A DNA stretch of 64,000 nucleotides, from NCBI GenBank assembly GCA_963784175.1, contig CAWAQJ010000014.1, positions 62,001 through 126,000 of the forward strand, given 5' to 3'. Positions 44,828 to 53,555 of this stretch are shown here, piece after piece; positions within the stretch are counted from its first letter, which is position 1; each line of letters begins with the position of its first letter. This DNA comes from JAIBJN01 sp963784175. Its GTDB lineage: Bacteria > Actinomycetota > Thermoleophilia > Gaiellales > Gaiellaceae. Both the position numbers and the translations under genes were made by a program. The notes below the pieces were generated by a model, which was not told the origin of the DNA, ran no database searches, and saw only the letters and a list, made by a program, of their open reading frames with translations.

Positions 44828-45772
44828 TCAGCCGTCGACGAAGACGCCGTCGGGCACGAAACAGCCGACGATCCAGTTCGGGGCGTCGACGACCTCGGTG
44901 ATCTTCAGGTCGGCGGCGAGCGAGCAGAGCACGTAGGCGTCCTGGCGCGAGAGGCCGCGCCGGGCGACGAGGTGGTCGATCATCTCCCGCACCGCGGAAC
45001 GGGCCGCCTCCATGAGGTCGCTCTCGACGCCGGTGGTCGCGAACCAGCCGCCCGAGTCCACACGCGGCGTGAGCGAGCCCGGCGGACGACGCAGCGCCGG
45101 TGTGCGCACCGTCATCCCCCGCTCGACCGAGACGCGGATCGTCGTCCGCATCTGGCACTCGAGGCCCGAAATGCACACCTCCCCGTCCCCCTGCGCACCG
45201 TGGGCGTCTCCCAGGGACAGCAGGGCTCCCGGCACGCCGACGGGTAGATAGAGCGTCGTCCCTCTCGTCAGGTGCCGGAGGTCGATGTTGCCGCCGCCTG
45301 CATGCGGCGGGGGAATCGGCACGTCGTGCATCCCGGCGCCGGGCACGCCTGTGGTGCCCAGGAACGGCTCGAGCGGAATCCGGACGCCGGGCACGAGCTC
45401 TGTCGTGTCGCCCTGAGTGAGGTCGAAGACCTTCAGGTAGGGGTCGTCGAGCTCGCCGGGCGGCAGCAGGCCGAGTTCGGGCAGGATCGCCGCCCAGCCC
45501 CAGTCGGGCAGCTCGAAGCCGAGGAACTCGACGGCAAGCGCATCGCCGGGCTCGGTCCCCGCGACGTGGATCGGGCCGGCGAGCGGGTAGATCGTGTCGA
45601 AATCGAGCGCGCGGAGGTCCTCCGCCGTCGAGTCGCGACCGATCTGGCCGCCCGCGAAGTCGTCAGTCTCGACCACGACGACGTCGCCCTGCTCGATATG
45701 CAGCACGGGCTCGATGTCGACGTCCCACCGCCGGTGGGTCGGCATGGCTCGACTGATCAGGTGCTCGGCCAC
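44828..45772 (-). CDS. Acetamidase/formamidase family protein
   Basis: The 314-residue protein matches the FmdA/AmdA family: GPIHVAGTEPGDALAVEFLG, PLEPFLGTTGVPGAGMHDVP, NIDLRHLTRGTTLYLPV and LGDAHGAQGDGEVC, which hold the Asp and His residues of the metal site. These enzymes release ammonia from short-chain amides. The start is uncertain: GTG 45772 is used, ATG 45745 is possible. It lies between the GntR and permease genes and is probably part of the same transcript. It is an unusual member for an aminopropanol microcompartment locus. Confidence 0.85.
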   Translation of the reverse strand: MAEHLISRAMPTHRRWDVDIEPVLHIEQGDVVVVETDDFAGGQIGRDSTAEDLRALDFDTIYPLAGPIHVAGTEPGDALAVEFLGFELPDWGWAAILPELGLLPPGELDDPYLKVFDLTQGDTTELVPGVRIPLEPFLGTTGVPGAGMHDVPIPPPHAGGGNIDLRHLTRGTTLYLPVGVPGALLSLGDAHGAQGDGEVCISGLECQMRTTIRVSVERGMTVRTPALRRPPGSLTPRVDSGGWFATTGVESDLMEAARSAVREMIDHLVARRGLSRQDAYVLCSLAADLKITEVVDAPNWIVGCFVPDGVFVDG

Positions 45773-45788
45773 GGCGGGCGCGAGTATC

Positions 45789-46580
45789 TCACTCGTCGCG
45801 CGGGCCGGCGACCTCGACGGCCGCTCCGAGCGACGAGGCGTTTCGTCCGCGGACACGGGCGACGATGCGCACCCGGTCGGCCCGGAAGAGGTCGCGCGAA
45901 TGCTCGAACGGGCTTCCGTCGGCGGTCCAGGCCGTCCGCACGATCGAGATCAGCGGGGCGCCCGGCCTGACCTCGAGCGCGCGCGCGTCCGCCGTCGTCG
46001 CGCCCACGACCTCGATCCGTTCCTCGGCTTCTCCGACCTCGAGTCCGTACTCGGTCTCGAGCAGGTCGTAGATCGACCCTGCGAGCGAGCGGTCGAGAAG
46101 CCCGGGGAAGCGATCGGCCGGGAAGCGGGCTCGCTCGAGCGACACGGGCTGCTCGTCCGCCAGCCGGAGTCGGAGCACCTCGAGCACGAGCTCGTCCTCG
46201 TCCAGTGCCAGAGCGACGGCAGTCTCCTCACCGGCCGGGACGGTGGCGGTCGAAAGCACCCGGGCTCCCGACTGGAACCCCTGCCGGCGCAGGTAGGCGG
46301 GCAATCCGGTCAAGGCGCTGAGGTCGCGCTCGACGCGCCGCTGGGAGACGAAGATCCCACCGGAGCGGCCACGGACGCGGTGCACGACGCCCGCTTCCTC
46401 GAGCGAGTCGAGAGCTGCACGCAGGGTCGAGCGGCTCACGCCGTAGCGTGCTGCCAGCTCGCGCTCGGCTCCCAGCCGCTCCCCGGGTGGCGGCGTCCCG
46501 GCGGCGATCTCTGCCACCAGCCGGTCGCGCAGCGCGGAGGCCGCGGGGCCGAGGGCCGTTATGCCGGCCGGGACGGTCAC
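45789..46580 (-). CDS. GntR-family regulator, HutC subfamily (UTRA), of the microcompartment locus
   Basis: The 263-residue protein has an N-terminal winged helix (PPGERLGAERELAARYGVSR, STLRAALDSLEEAGVVHRVR) and a UTRA domain (FPGLLDRSLAGSIYDLLETE, EERIEVVGATTADARAL, PFEHSRDLFRADRVRIVAR). It starts one base upstream of the SDR stop and is inside the microcompartment gene run. A GntR gene is a standard part of RMM loci. Its likely operator is the ACCAAA...TTTGGT repeat upstream of the aminotransferase. Confidence 0.9.
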   Translation of the reverse strand: MTVPAGITALGPAASALRDRLVAEIAAGTPPPGERLGAERELAARYGVSRSTLRAALDSLEEAGVVHRVRGRSGGIFVSQRRVERDLSALTGLPAYLRRQGFQSGARVLSTATVPAGEETAVALALDEDELVLEVLRLRLADEQPVSLERARFPADRFPGLLDRSLAGSIYDLLETEYGLEVGEAEERIEVVGATTADARALEVRPGAPLISIVRTAWTADGSPFEHSRDLFRADRVRIVARVRGRNASSLGAAVEVAGPRDE

Positions 46581-46581
46581 G

Positions 46582-47361
46582 TCACGCAGACTGCAGCGCT
46601 GCCAGGGACTCGGGGACGACCTGGCCGCCGTCCACGATGATGGTCTGGCCCGTGATGAACGCGGCCTCGTCCGTCGCCAGGAAGAGCGCCGCGGCGCCGA
46701 TCTCCTCCACCTTGCCGAGGCGGCCGAGTGGGATCGAGTCGGTCATCGAGGTCAGATAGTCCTCGCCGAGCTCGTCGAGCCCCTCCGAGTAGATGTTCCC
46801 CGGCATGACGGCGTTGACCGTAATGCCCTTCGGCGCCAGCTCGATGCAGGCGGTGCGGATGAAGCCGAGCTGCGCGGCCTTGGTCGCCCCGTAGTGCGAC
46901 CAGCCGGGGTAGCCGGTGACCGGGCCCGTGATGGAGCTCGTCAGGATGACGCGGCCGCGGCCGGTGCGTTCCAGGTGCGGGATGCAGGCCTTGACGGTCA
47001 GCATGCAGCCCTTCACGTTCGTGGCGAAGATCGCGTCGATGTCCTCTTCGGTCATGTCGGCCAGCTTGACGTCGGGGAAGACGCCCGCGTTTGCGCAGAC
47101 GACGTCGATGCCGCCGAACCGCGCGGCGGTCTCCGCAGCCACCCGCTCGCAGTCCGCGGCCTTGGCGACGTCGCCGCCGACGTAGGCCACCTCCCCGCCC
47201 TGGCCGGACAGCTCCCGTGCAGCCGCCTCGCCTTGCTCTGCGTCCCGGCCCGTCACGACCACGTTCGCGCCGGCGCGTGCGAACACGCCCGCGATCCCCT
47301 TGCCGATGCCCTTCGTCCCGCCGGTGACGAGCACCGTGCGGCCGTCGATCGGTGTGAACAT
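46582..47361 (-). CDS. SDR-family dehydrogenase, probable aminoacetone / 1-amino-2-propanol oxidoreductase
   Basis: The 259-residue classical SDR has the cofactor loop TGGTKGIGKGI (residues 13-23), NAG at 91-93, catalytic Ser142/143, Tyr157 and Lys161 (YGATK), and the C-terminal ITGQTIIVDGG. RMM loci carry an SDR thought to interconvert aminoacetone and 1-amino-2-propanol with NAD(P); the assignment here rests on context. The ATG at 47361 follows GAGAGGA. The order kinase-SDR-GntR is as in the known loci. Confidence 0.85.
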   Translation of the reverse strand: MFTPIDGRTVLVTGGTKGIGKGIAGVFARAGANVVVTGRDAEQGEAAARELSGQGGEVAYVGGDVAKAADCERVAAETAARFGGIDVVCANAGVFPDVKLADMTEEDIDAIFATNVKGCMLTVKACIPHLERTGRGRVILTSSITGPVTGYPGWSHYGATKAAQLGFIRTACIELAPKGITVNAVMPGNIYSEGLDELGEDYLTSMTDSIPLGRLGKVEEIGAAALFLATDEAAFITGQTIIVDGGQVVPESLAALQSA

Positions 47362-47374
47362 GCTCACCGTCCTC

Positions 47375-48358
47375 TCACTGGTTCGACAGGTAGTGCTCGG
47401 CAAGCGCGCACGTGCCTTCGGTGAAGCCGGCGCCGAGCTCCGCGGCCTCGGTGGCGAACTTGTGGTGCGATCCGATCCAGGCGACGAGGAGCAGCCGCCG
47501 CAGCATGACGAAGGTGTCCAGCTCGGCCTCGTCCGCCGAATCGAGCGGCGAGACGGAGCGGTACCCCTCGACCCACGCGTCCTTCAGCTCCGGCACGTGG
47601 GGATGATCCTCGAAGAACGAGACGGTCGTGGCGAAGTCGTACATGAACCACGAGAAGCCGCAGTCGTCGAAGTCGATCACGCGCACGTGCGGGCCGTCGA
47701 CGAGGAGGTTGGCGAGCCGGATGTCCGCATGCACCAGGCCGAACCGCTCGGAGCTCCGGCCGTAGGCCTCGAGCCGCCTGCGAATCGTGGCGTCGAGCCG
47801 TCCGAGCAGGTCGAGCTCCTCCGGGCCCAGGCCGAGCCCGTCCTGCCAGCGGCCCCAGTGGCCCGACGCGCCGAGCGTCGTGTCGTAGTCCCACGCGAAG
47901 CGCCGGAACGACGAAGGCCGCGACCACTGCCGCGCGTGGCCGTGCATCCGGGCCGAGACGGCGCCGAGGGTGCGAAACCCGACCAGGAGGTCCTTGCCCT
48001 CCGGCTCCGGCATCTCGCCCGAGAGCCACTCGAAGAGCACGACGTTGCGCTCGCCCAGCTCGGGCGTCGCGAGCTGCGTGACTCTGCTGCCGTCGCCGCA
48101 GGTCACGGCATGGGCCGTCTCCACGACGTCTGCCTCGCGGAGCGCGTCGATCCAGTCGAGCTCGGAGTCGATCTCGTCCGCGGTGTGGTAGCCGGGCCGG
48201 TGGACGCGTAGCGCGAACGTCCTGCCGCCGGGCTCGTCGATCCGGTAGGTCCAGTTCTCCGAGACGTTGATCAGCCGGACGGTCGAGTCCCCGTCGAGGC
48301 CGTAGCGGTCGAGCGCGCCCTCCGCCAGCCGGTCGATGGCCGCCTGATCAGTGCTCAC
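47375..48358 (-). CDS. Aminoglycoside phosphotransferase-fold kinase, probable (S)-1-amino-2-propanol kinase
   Basis: The 327-residue APH/choline-kinase fold protein has the catalytic loop LVHADIRLANLLVDG and the metal-binding VIDFDDCGFSWFMYDFA. The homologous gene of the RMM locus in Mycobacterium smegmatis was characterised as an (S)-1-amino-2-propanol kinase, making the O-phosphate for the phospho-lyase. Function here is by position and fold. A GTG start overlaps the BMC-T stop by 11 bases, so the two are coupled. Confidence 0.82.
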   Translation of the reverse strand: MSTDQAAIDRLAEGALDRYGLDGDSTVRLINVSENWTYRIDEPGGRTFALRVHRPGYHTADEIDSELDWIDALREADVVETAHAVTCGDGSRVTQLATPELGERNVVLFEWLSGEMPEPEGKDLLVGFRTLGAVSARMHGHARQWSRPSSFRRFAWDYDTTLGASGHWGRWQDGLGLGPEELDLLGRLDATIRRRLEAYGRSSERFGLVHADIRLANLLVDGPHVRVIDFDDCGFSWFMYDFATTVSFFEDHPHVPELKDAWVEGYRSVSPLDSADEAELDTFVMLRRLLLVAWIGSHHKFATEAAELGAGFTEGTCALAEHYLSNQ

Positions 48359-48995
48359 GCCCCTCCACCGACTCGAGCACGCGCGTGATCTCGTCTCTCG
48401 CCCGCTCGACGCTCTCCGTAGGGCCGCTGAGGTAGATCCGGCCGGCCGCGCCGATCATCGACACGGTCACGAGCGTGACCTCGGGCGCGACCCGCTCCGC
48501 CGCATTGGCGGCCACTGCGGCGAACAACGCCGGCGTCATCTCGTACACGAGCAGCGTCTCGCCGGGAAGCGCCATCGAGGCCTCCCGATTGCGGTTGATG
48601 ATCACTGCGTGCTGATCTGTGATCTGCTCGATCACGTCGGCGTAGAGAATATTCGGACGGAGAGCGTCCGCCGGCGTGGCCCCGATCCCGTCGAGGATCG
48701 CCGCGCCGGCCCGGTCGACGAGCTCCTGGTCGGCGTGGTGGACCTCCAGCACGCCGAACTGCCGCTCCACGTAGAGGATCCCGGGCTCGATCTCGGGCAC
48801 GGAACGCAGCGCCAGGTCGGTGATCCGCTCGATCGCGAGCGCGGGGGCGACCTCGACGATCAGGGCATGGTCGCCCTCGATCGCCGGGTACCCCCGCGCG
48901 CGCGTCGGGGTTCCCAGGTACGCCGCGAACTGCCGCCCGAGGCTCGGGATCGGCAGGTACACGCGTAGCTGCACCTGCGTGTCTGGAGCGGCCAT
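48348..48995 (-). CDS. Microcompartment shell protein, tandem BMC domain (BMC-T)
   Basis: The 215-residue protein is about twice the BMC-H length and contains two BMC folds. Shared blocks with the BMC-T at 50128-50733 are PGILYVERQFGVLEVHHAD, GIGATPADALRPNILYA, INRNREASMALPGETLLVYE and IGAAGRIYLSGP. Its N-terminus (residues 1-30) is unlike its paralogue. BMC-T trimers form pseudohexameric tiles, often with a larger central pore. The ATG at 48995 lies 11 nt after the BMC-H stop. Confidence 0.9.
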   Translation of the reverse strand: MAAPDTQVQLRVYLPIPSLGRQFAAYLGTPTRARGYPAIEGDHALIVEVAPALAIERITDLALRSVPEIEPGILYVERQFGVLEVHHADQELVDRAGAAILDGIGATPADALRPNILYADVIEQITDQHAVIINRNREASMALPGETLLVYEMTPALFAAVAANAAERVAPEVTLVTVSMIGAAGRIYLSGPTESVERARDEITRVLESVEGREH

Positions 48996-49006
48996 CGGTC
49001 GCGCCG

Positions 49007-49288
49007 CTACGCCGTCGTGTTGGCGAAGTGCTTTCCGAGCTCCGAGTGCGGTCGCGGGATGACGTGCACCGAGAGGACCTCGCCGACGGCGGTGGCCGTC
49101 TCGGCGCCTGCGTCGGTCGCCGCCTTGACGGCCCCGACGTCTCCCTGGATGACCACGGACACGAGGCCGTCGCCCACCTCTTCGCGCGACACGATGGTGA
49201 CGTTTGCGGCCTTGACCATGGCGTCCGCCGCGGCCAAAGCCGCCACGTACCCCTTGGTCTCGATCATTCCGAGCGCGTTCTCTGCCAT
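49007..49288 (-). CDS. Microcompartment shell protein, single BMC domain (BMC-H)
   Basis: The 93-residue protein closely follows PduA/EutM: MAENALGMIETKGYVAALAA at the start, VSVVIQGDVGAVKAATDAG in the centre and VHVIPRPHSELGKHF at the end. It forms hexamers that tile the shell facets. The pore loop reads GDG (residues 39-41), with Asp40 where PduA has Ser40, giving an acidic pore ring. The start follows AGGTAGGTGG. It lies between BMC-P and BMC-T. Confidence 0.96.
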   Translation of the reverse strand: MAENALGMIETKGYVAALAAADAMVKAANVTIVSREEVGDGLVSVVIQGDVGAVKAATDAGAETATAVGEVLSVHVIPRPHSELGKHFANTTA

Positions 49289-49296
49289 CGATCCAC

Positions 49297-49566
49297 CTAC
49301 CTTTCCCGCTCTACGGCGGGGTCGTTTGACGGCTCGTCGATCGAGCCGATGATCAGGGCGTCGAGCGGTGGATGCTCGTCGCCGAACCAGCCCGAGGCGA
49401 CCGAGCCGGTGGCGACGAGCACGTGCTCGCCGACGCCGCTGCCGAGCACGTCGAAGGCGACGAGGCGGCCGCCGCTCTCGATCTCGACCTCGAGGAACGC
49501 CCCGTTGGGGATCTTCTCGATCCGCCTGGTCGCCCAAACGGAGCCGGTCACGGTTGCTCTCAACAT
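49297..49566 (-). CDS. Microcompartment vertex protein (BMC-P, EutN/CcmL family)
   Basis: The 89-residue protein has the EutN/CcmL pattern: MLRATVTGSVWATRRIEKIP, LVAFDVLGSGVGEHVLVATG and DALIIGSIDE. It forms pentamers that cap the shell vertices. It overlaps the upstream accessory gene by seven bases and precedes BMC-H by eight. The short C-terminal tail NDPAVERER is extra relative to CcmL. Confidence 0.93.
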   Translation of the reverse strand: MLRATVTGSVWATRRIEKIPNGAFLEVEIESGGRLVAFDVLGSGVGEHVLVATGSVASGWFGDEHPPLDALIIGSIDEPSNDPAVERER

Positions 49567-50131
49567 GGCTTCTCCTTCTCGATCTCGACTCCAAGGCTCC
49601 GCGCGCTGTCGCGCGCAGTGGGTGTGAGCACGGCGCGAGGCGACAGCACCAGCCGCGCTCCCGCCCTGGCGGCCTCCTTCACCGCGCGTTCGGTGACGGC
49701 GCCGGATTCGACCCGGATCGTCTGCGCCCCGGGGGCGGCCTCCGCCGGCCCTGCGCCGAGCCGGAACCGCACCCTTCCCGAGAGGATCGCGTCTCGCTCG
49801 CCCGGGCTCTCCAGGCGGCGGGCAAGCCCGCTGACGAAGGCCTCGAGCTCGGCGTCGGTGCGCAGCTGGACATGCTCCACGGCAGCTCCTCCGGGCTCGG
49901 CCTCCGCGGCGGGCTCCTCGGCGGGGCCGAAGGGTGCCAGCCGCTCGGGCGATGAACCTTGGCGATGGGCGGAGCGGGCACCTGCGGCACGGCGGAGGGC
50001 TCGGCTCGATGCCCGTTGCCGTTCTCGGCCGGAGCCGGAGTCGTCAGCGCGTCTTCGATCAGCTCGGGGAGCAGCTCGGCCAGCACCTCCCGGGTGACGC
50101 TGCGCAGCAGGTCGTCGTCGCGAGAGCTCAC
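49560..50131 (-). CDS. Microcompartment accessory protein with encapsulation-peptide-like N-terminus (apparent frameshift)
   Basis: Two frames join into a 190-residue protein if one base is missing in the G-run at 49947-49949; the join then reads HRPERLAPFGPAEEP. The N-terminus holds an amphipathic helix (LLRSVTREVLAELLPELIED, about residues 8-27). A Pro/Ala-rich linker of about 50 residues follows, then a small alpha/beta domain ending VLTPTARDSARSLGVEI. That ending resembles the TPxARDxA motif of other microcompartment enzymes. An uncharacterised gene occupies the same place in the Mycobacterium locus, as far as I recall. If there is no error, a separate gene could start at GTG 49886. Confidence 0.65.
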
Positions 50132-50733
50132 GCGGCTCCTCCCAGTGCGGCGACCGCCGCGTCGCCGGCGGCGCGGACGTCGGCCTCGACGCCGGTCAGG
50201 TACACCCGGCCGGTGGCGCCGATCATGCGGTAGTCGACGACCTTGATCCGCGCAGCCTTCTCGGCCTCGTTGGTCGCCAGGATCGCGTACGAGGCCGGCT
50301 GCATCTCCAGGACGAACAGCGATTCGCCCGGGAGCGCCATCGACCCGATCTTGTTGCGGTTGATCAGGAACGCGTGCTGATGATCGATGCGGGAGATCAG
50401 CTCGGAGGCGAGGATCTGCGGGCGCACGGCGTCCTGAGGCGTGGCACCCAGCGCGTCGAGCACGGCCGCGCCGGCCGAGACCACTGCCGCGGTCGAGCGT
50501 GAGTGGATCTCCAGGTAGCCGAACTGGCGCTCGACCACGAGGATCCCGGCCTGCACCTCGGTCGACTTGAGCGCGACGTCGGTCAGCGGCTCGATGTCGA
50601 GGCCGGGCGAGATCTCGATCACCTGGGCCGCCATGTTGGAGCGCGGCAGCCGCCCGCGGATCCAGGTGCCCAGGTAGCACATGGTCTGGGGCTGCAGCTG
50701 GTCGATGAAGATGAAGGAGCGGAGCTCGGCCAT
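50128..50733 (-). CDS. Microcompartment shell protein, tandem BMC domain (BMC-T), second copy
   Basis: The 201-residue protein has two BMC folds. MAELRSFIFIDQLQPQTMCY is followed by PGLDIEPLTDVALKSTEVQA, GILVVERQFGYLEIHSRS, GATPQDAVRPQILASELI, INRNKIGSMALPGESLFVLE and MIGATGRVYLTG. It is clearly related to the BMC-T at 48348-48995 but differs at the N-terminus and loops. The ATG overlaps the ALDH stop by one base (TGATG). It has a four-base overlap with the accessory gene. Confidence 0.92.
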   Translation of the reverse strand: MAELRSFIFIDQLQPQTMCYLGTWIRGRLPRSNMAAQVIEISPGLDIEPLTDVALKSTEVQAGILVVERQFGYLEIHSRSTAAVVSAGAAVLDALGATPQDAVRPQILASELISRIDHQHAFLINRNKIGSMALPGESLFVLEMQPASYAILATNEAEKAARIKVVDYRMIGATGRVYLTGVEADVRAAGDAAVAALGGAA

Positions 50734-52238
50734 CAGCGGTGCACCAGCTCCCTCAGCTCCTCGAGGACGACACGGCGGATCTCCTCGCGGGCACGCTCGA
50801 CGTCGGCGGGCATCTCCGGCGCGGGCACAGGCTCGGAGTCGAGGGCCGTGTTCCACGGTTGGAGACCGCCGAAGTCGCCGAACGGCTCGGCGAGGTCGGA
50901 TGCGTAGGCGACGCGCGTCAGGTTGATCAGGTGGCGGGGCTCGAGGTTCTCCCCCAGCGCCGAGCGCCCGTAGAACCCGGTGCCGACCGTCATCGTCGGG
51001 GCCAGGTTCGTCCCGATGCCGGCCGAGCCTGTGCTCGCGCCGACGTTGACGGCGACGCGCAACACCTGGACGGCGGCGCCGAAGGCCATGATCGTTCGCG
51101 GGTCGCGCGAGTGGATCGCCGCCGAGTGGCCGGCGCCCCCGATCCGCAGCATTGCGCGTGCGGCGTCGATGCCGCGGCGGGCATCCGGCACGCGGACGAG
51201 CCCGAGCAGCGGGAAGAGCTTCTCGCGCGCCAGCGGCTCCTCGGGGACGACCAGCGAGAAGGGCGCGACCAGCACGCGCGTGCCGGCGGGTGACCGGATC
51301 CCGGCCTCCCGCGCGAGCGTCTGCGCATCCTTGCCGACCAGCTCGACGCGCATCCGCCCCTCGGGGTAGAGCGCCGCGCGCACGGTTTCGACGTCCTCCG
51401 GGGCGAGCACGTGGCCTCCGTGGCGCCCGAGCTCCTTCTGGAAGGCGTCGGCGACGCGCTCTTCCACGATCACGCACGACTCGTTGGTGCAGAGGATGGA
51501 GTTGTCGAAGCTCTTCGAGTCCATCAGCCGCCTCGCCGCGGCGGCCAGATCGGCCGTGGCATCGACCAGGACGGGGACGTTGCCCGGTCCGACGCCCCAC
51601 GCGGGATTTCCCGAGCGGTAGGCGGCCCGCACGACGGCGGTGCCTCCGGTGGCGACGATCACGTCCGTCGTGGGGTCGCTCATCAGCGCCTCGATCAGCG
51701 GGATGGTCGGCTCTTCCACGACCTGCACGCAGCCGTCCGGCGCGCCCGCGGCCACTGCCGCACTCGCGAGGCGGCGCACCGCATCGGCGCACACCTCGCG
51801 CGCAACGGGATGCGGGCTGACGACGACGGCGTTCCGGGTCATCAGCGACAGCAGCACCTTGAAGTAGACGGTGGCGATCGGGTTCGTCGACGGCGTCAGC
51901 GCCAGCACCACGCCGGCGGGACGCGGGATCTCGACGATGCGGGCGTCCTCGTCGACCCTCGCGCTGACGAAGTCGCCGCCTCCCCACCACTCGACCACGC
52001 CCTTCGAACAGGCCTCGTTCTTGATCCGCTTGTGCTCCACGACGCCCATTCCGGTCTCCTCGACCGCCCACTCGGCGTACTTCTGAGCGTTGTCGAACGC
52101 CTCCTCGGCCACCGCGTCGACGACCCGCCGCGTGCGTTCGAGATCGAACTCCGCGAAGGCGGTGGCCGCCCAGTGGGCCCGCTGGAGCATCATCCGGGCG
52201 CGCGGAACGCCCGCGGCCTCGGGCGTCGTCTCCCTCAT
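50733..52238 (-). CDS. CoA-acylating aldehyde dehydrogenase (EutE/PduP-like), microcompartment cargo
   Basis: The 501-residue enzyme has the nucleophile in FDNSILCTNESCVIV (Cys250), the AdhE/EutE-type GPGNVPVLVD loop, and LTPSTNPIATVYFK near residue 115. The expected reaction is propionaldehyde + CoA + NAD+ to propionyl-CoA. After a Pro-rich linker (SEPVPAPEMPA) the last ~20 residues form an amphipathic helix (REEIRRVVLEELRELV), like known encapsulation peptides but at the C-terminus. Its ATG overlaps the aminotransferase stop (ATGA). Confidence 0.9.
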   Translation of the reverse strand: MRETTPEAAGVPRARMMLQRAHWAATAFAEFDLERTRRVVDAVAEEAFDNAQKYAEWAVEETGMGVVEHKRIKNEACSKGVVEWWGGGDFVSARVDEDARIVEIPRPAGVVLALTPSTNPIATVYFKVLLSLMTRNAVVVSPHPVAREVCADAVRRLASAAVAAGAPDGCVQVVEEPTIPLIEALMSDPTTDVIVATGGTAVVRAAYRSGNPAWGVGPGNVPVLVDATADLAAAARRLMDSKSFDNSILCTNESCVIVEERVADAFQKELGRHGGHVLAPEDVETVRAALYPEGRMRVELVGKDAQTLAREAGIRSPAGTRVLVAPFSLVVPEEPLAREKLFPLLGLVRVPDARRGIDAARAMLRIGGAGHSAAIHSRDPRTIMAFGAAVQVLRVAVNVGASTGSAGIGTNLAPTMTVGTGFYGRSALGENLEPRHLINLTRVAYASDLAEPFGDFGGLQPWNTALDSEPVPAPEMPADVERAREEIRRVVLEELRELVHR

Positions 52239-53528
52239 CGGACCGCCGCCTCGAGGGGCGCGCCGCGCGACTCGACGAGCGCCTGGCCGATGGCGACCTC
52301 GGCGCGATCCAGCACCTCGTCGACCAACTCGGGCCCGAGCAGGATGCCCGGCTTGAACTGCAGCACTCGCGGGTCGAGCGTGGAGAAGATCGCCCAGACG
52401 CCGTTCTCGTACAGGTGCTTCATCACGAGCTTCGCGCCTTCCGGATGGTCGAACTCGAGCCCCATCACGACGCCGTCCTGGCGGATGCCGACGAACCAGT
52501 CGGGATAGAGCTCCTGGATCGCCCGCAGGCCTCGTCCGAAGCGGTCGGCGATGTAATGCACCATCGAGCGAACCTCGGGGCGCTCGCAGATCTCGAGGAC
52601 CTTCAGCCCGACGACGCAACCCAGCTCTGCCCCCGCAGCCGTGGAGATATGGCCGAAGCCGTCCTCCTTCAGCCAGGCGGAGCACTCCTCGGACACCACG
52701 CAGCAGGCGATCGGATACATGCCGCCGGTGATGCCCTTGCCGATGACCATGATGTCGGGCTCGATCCCGGCCTTGGCGATGCCCCACATCTCCCCCGTGC
52801 GCATCAGGCCGGTCTGCACCTCGTCCGCGATGAAGAGCGCTCCGTAGCGCTCGCACAGCTCCTTCACGCCCAGCAGGTAGCCGGGATCGGGCAGCGGGAA
52901 GCCGTACGTCGCCGGAATCGTCTCGATCAGCACCGCGGCACAGTCGCCGTCCTTGAGCGCGGCCTCCATCTGCTCGAGGTCGTTGAACGCCACGTGGGTG
53001 AACTCGTCCGGGCGGTCGGCCAGGAAGAGGCGCGAGAAGCGGTCGTCCCCTGTGGCGACCGCGAGGCCGGTGTGGCCGTGGTACCCCTTGAGGATCGAGA
53101 CGATCTTGCGGCGCCGGCGGGTGTGGCGCGCCGTCTTGATGGCGATGTCCGTCGCCTCGCCGCCGCTGGCCCCGTAGATCACGCGGCGCATGTTCGGACG
53201 GGCACGTCTTGACGAGAGCCTCGGCCAGCGCGGTCCGCGCCAGCGCCGGGAAGTGGTGGTTGCCGATGTCGAAGCGCTGCATCGCCTGCTCGAGCGTGGC
53301 GATGAGCTCCGGATTGCGGTGCCCGAGGTTGTAGGTGCCGCCGTTCAGATGGAGGTCGACGAGCCGCCGGCCTGCCATGTCCCAGAAGAAGTAGCCCTCA
53401 CGCCGGTCGATGACGAGATCGACGCCGGCGTCCTGCCAGAAGTCGGTCTTGTCAGGGTTCCAGAACGCCCTCGAGCGATCGAGGAAGTCGTCCTTGGACT
53501 CGTACGAGAAAAACCCGTAGTCGTACAT
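52235..53528 (-). CDS. Class III aminotransferase-fold PLP enzyme, probable amino alcohol-phosphate phospho-lyase (apparent frameshift)
   Basis: The two halves join into about 430 residues if one base near 53198 is removed; the join then reads KTCPPNMRRVIYGASGGEAT. PLP-site blocks are YGASGGEATDIAIK, LFIADEVQTGLMRTG (Asp) and IMVIGKGITGGMYP (Schiff-base Lys in GKG). In RMM loci this enzyme is thought to eliminate phosphate and ammonia from 1-amino-2-propanol phosphate to give propionaldehyde. It is the first gene of the shell operon, downstream of an inverted-repeat operator. Sequence error is more likely than loss, since both halves are well preserved. Confidence 0.82.
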
Positions 53529-53555
53529 GGCGCGTGCTCACCGTACCGAATAGCA

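Noticed and set aside
44718..44830. Short coding-like tail (VSPATLYFVRPMGEDG) after the acetamidase/formamidase stop
   Set aside because: It belongs to a frame that shadows the amidase gene. No start or ribosome-binding site supports a separate gene, and the amidase already has normal length.
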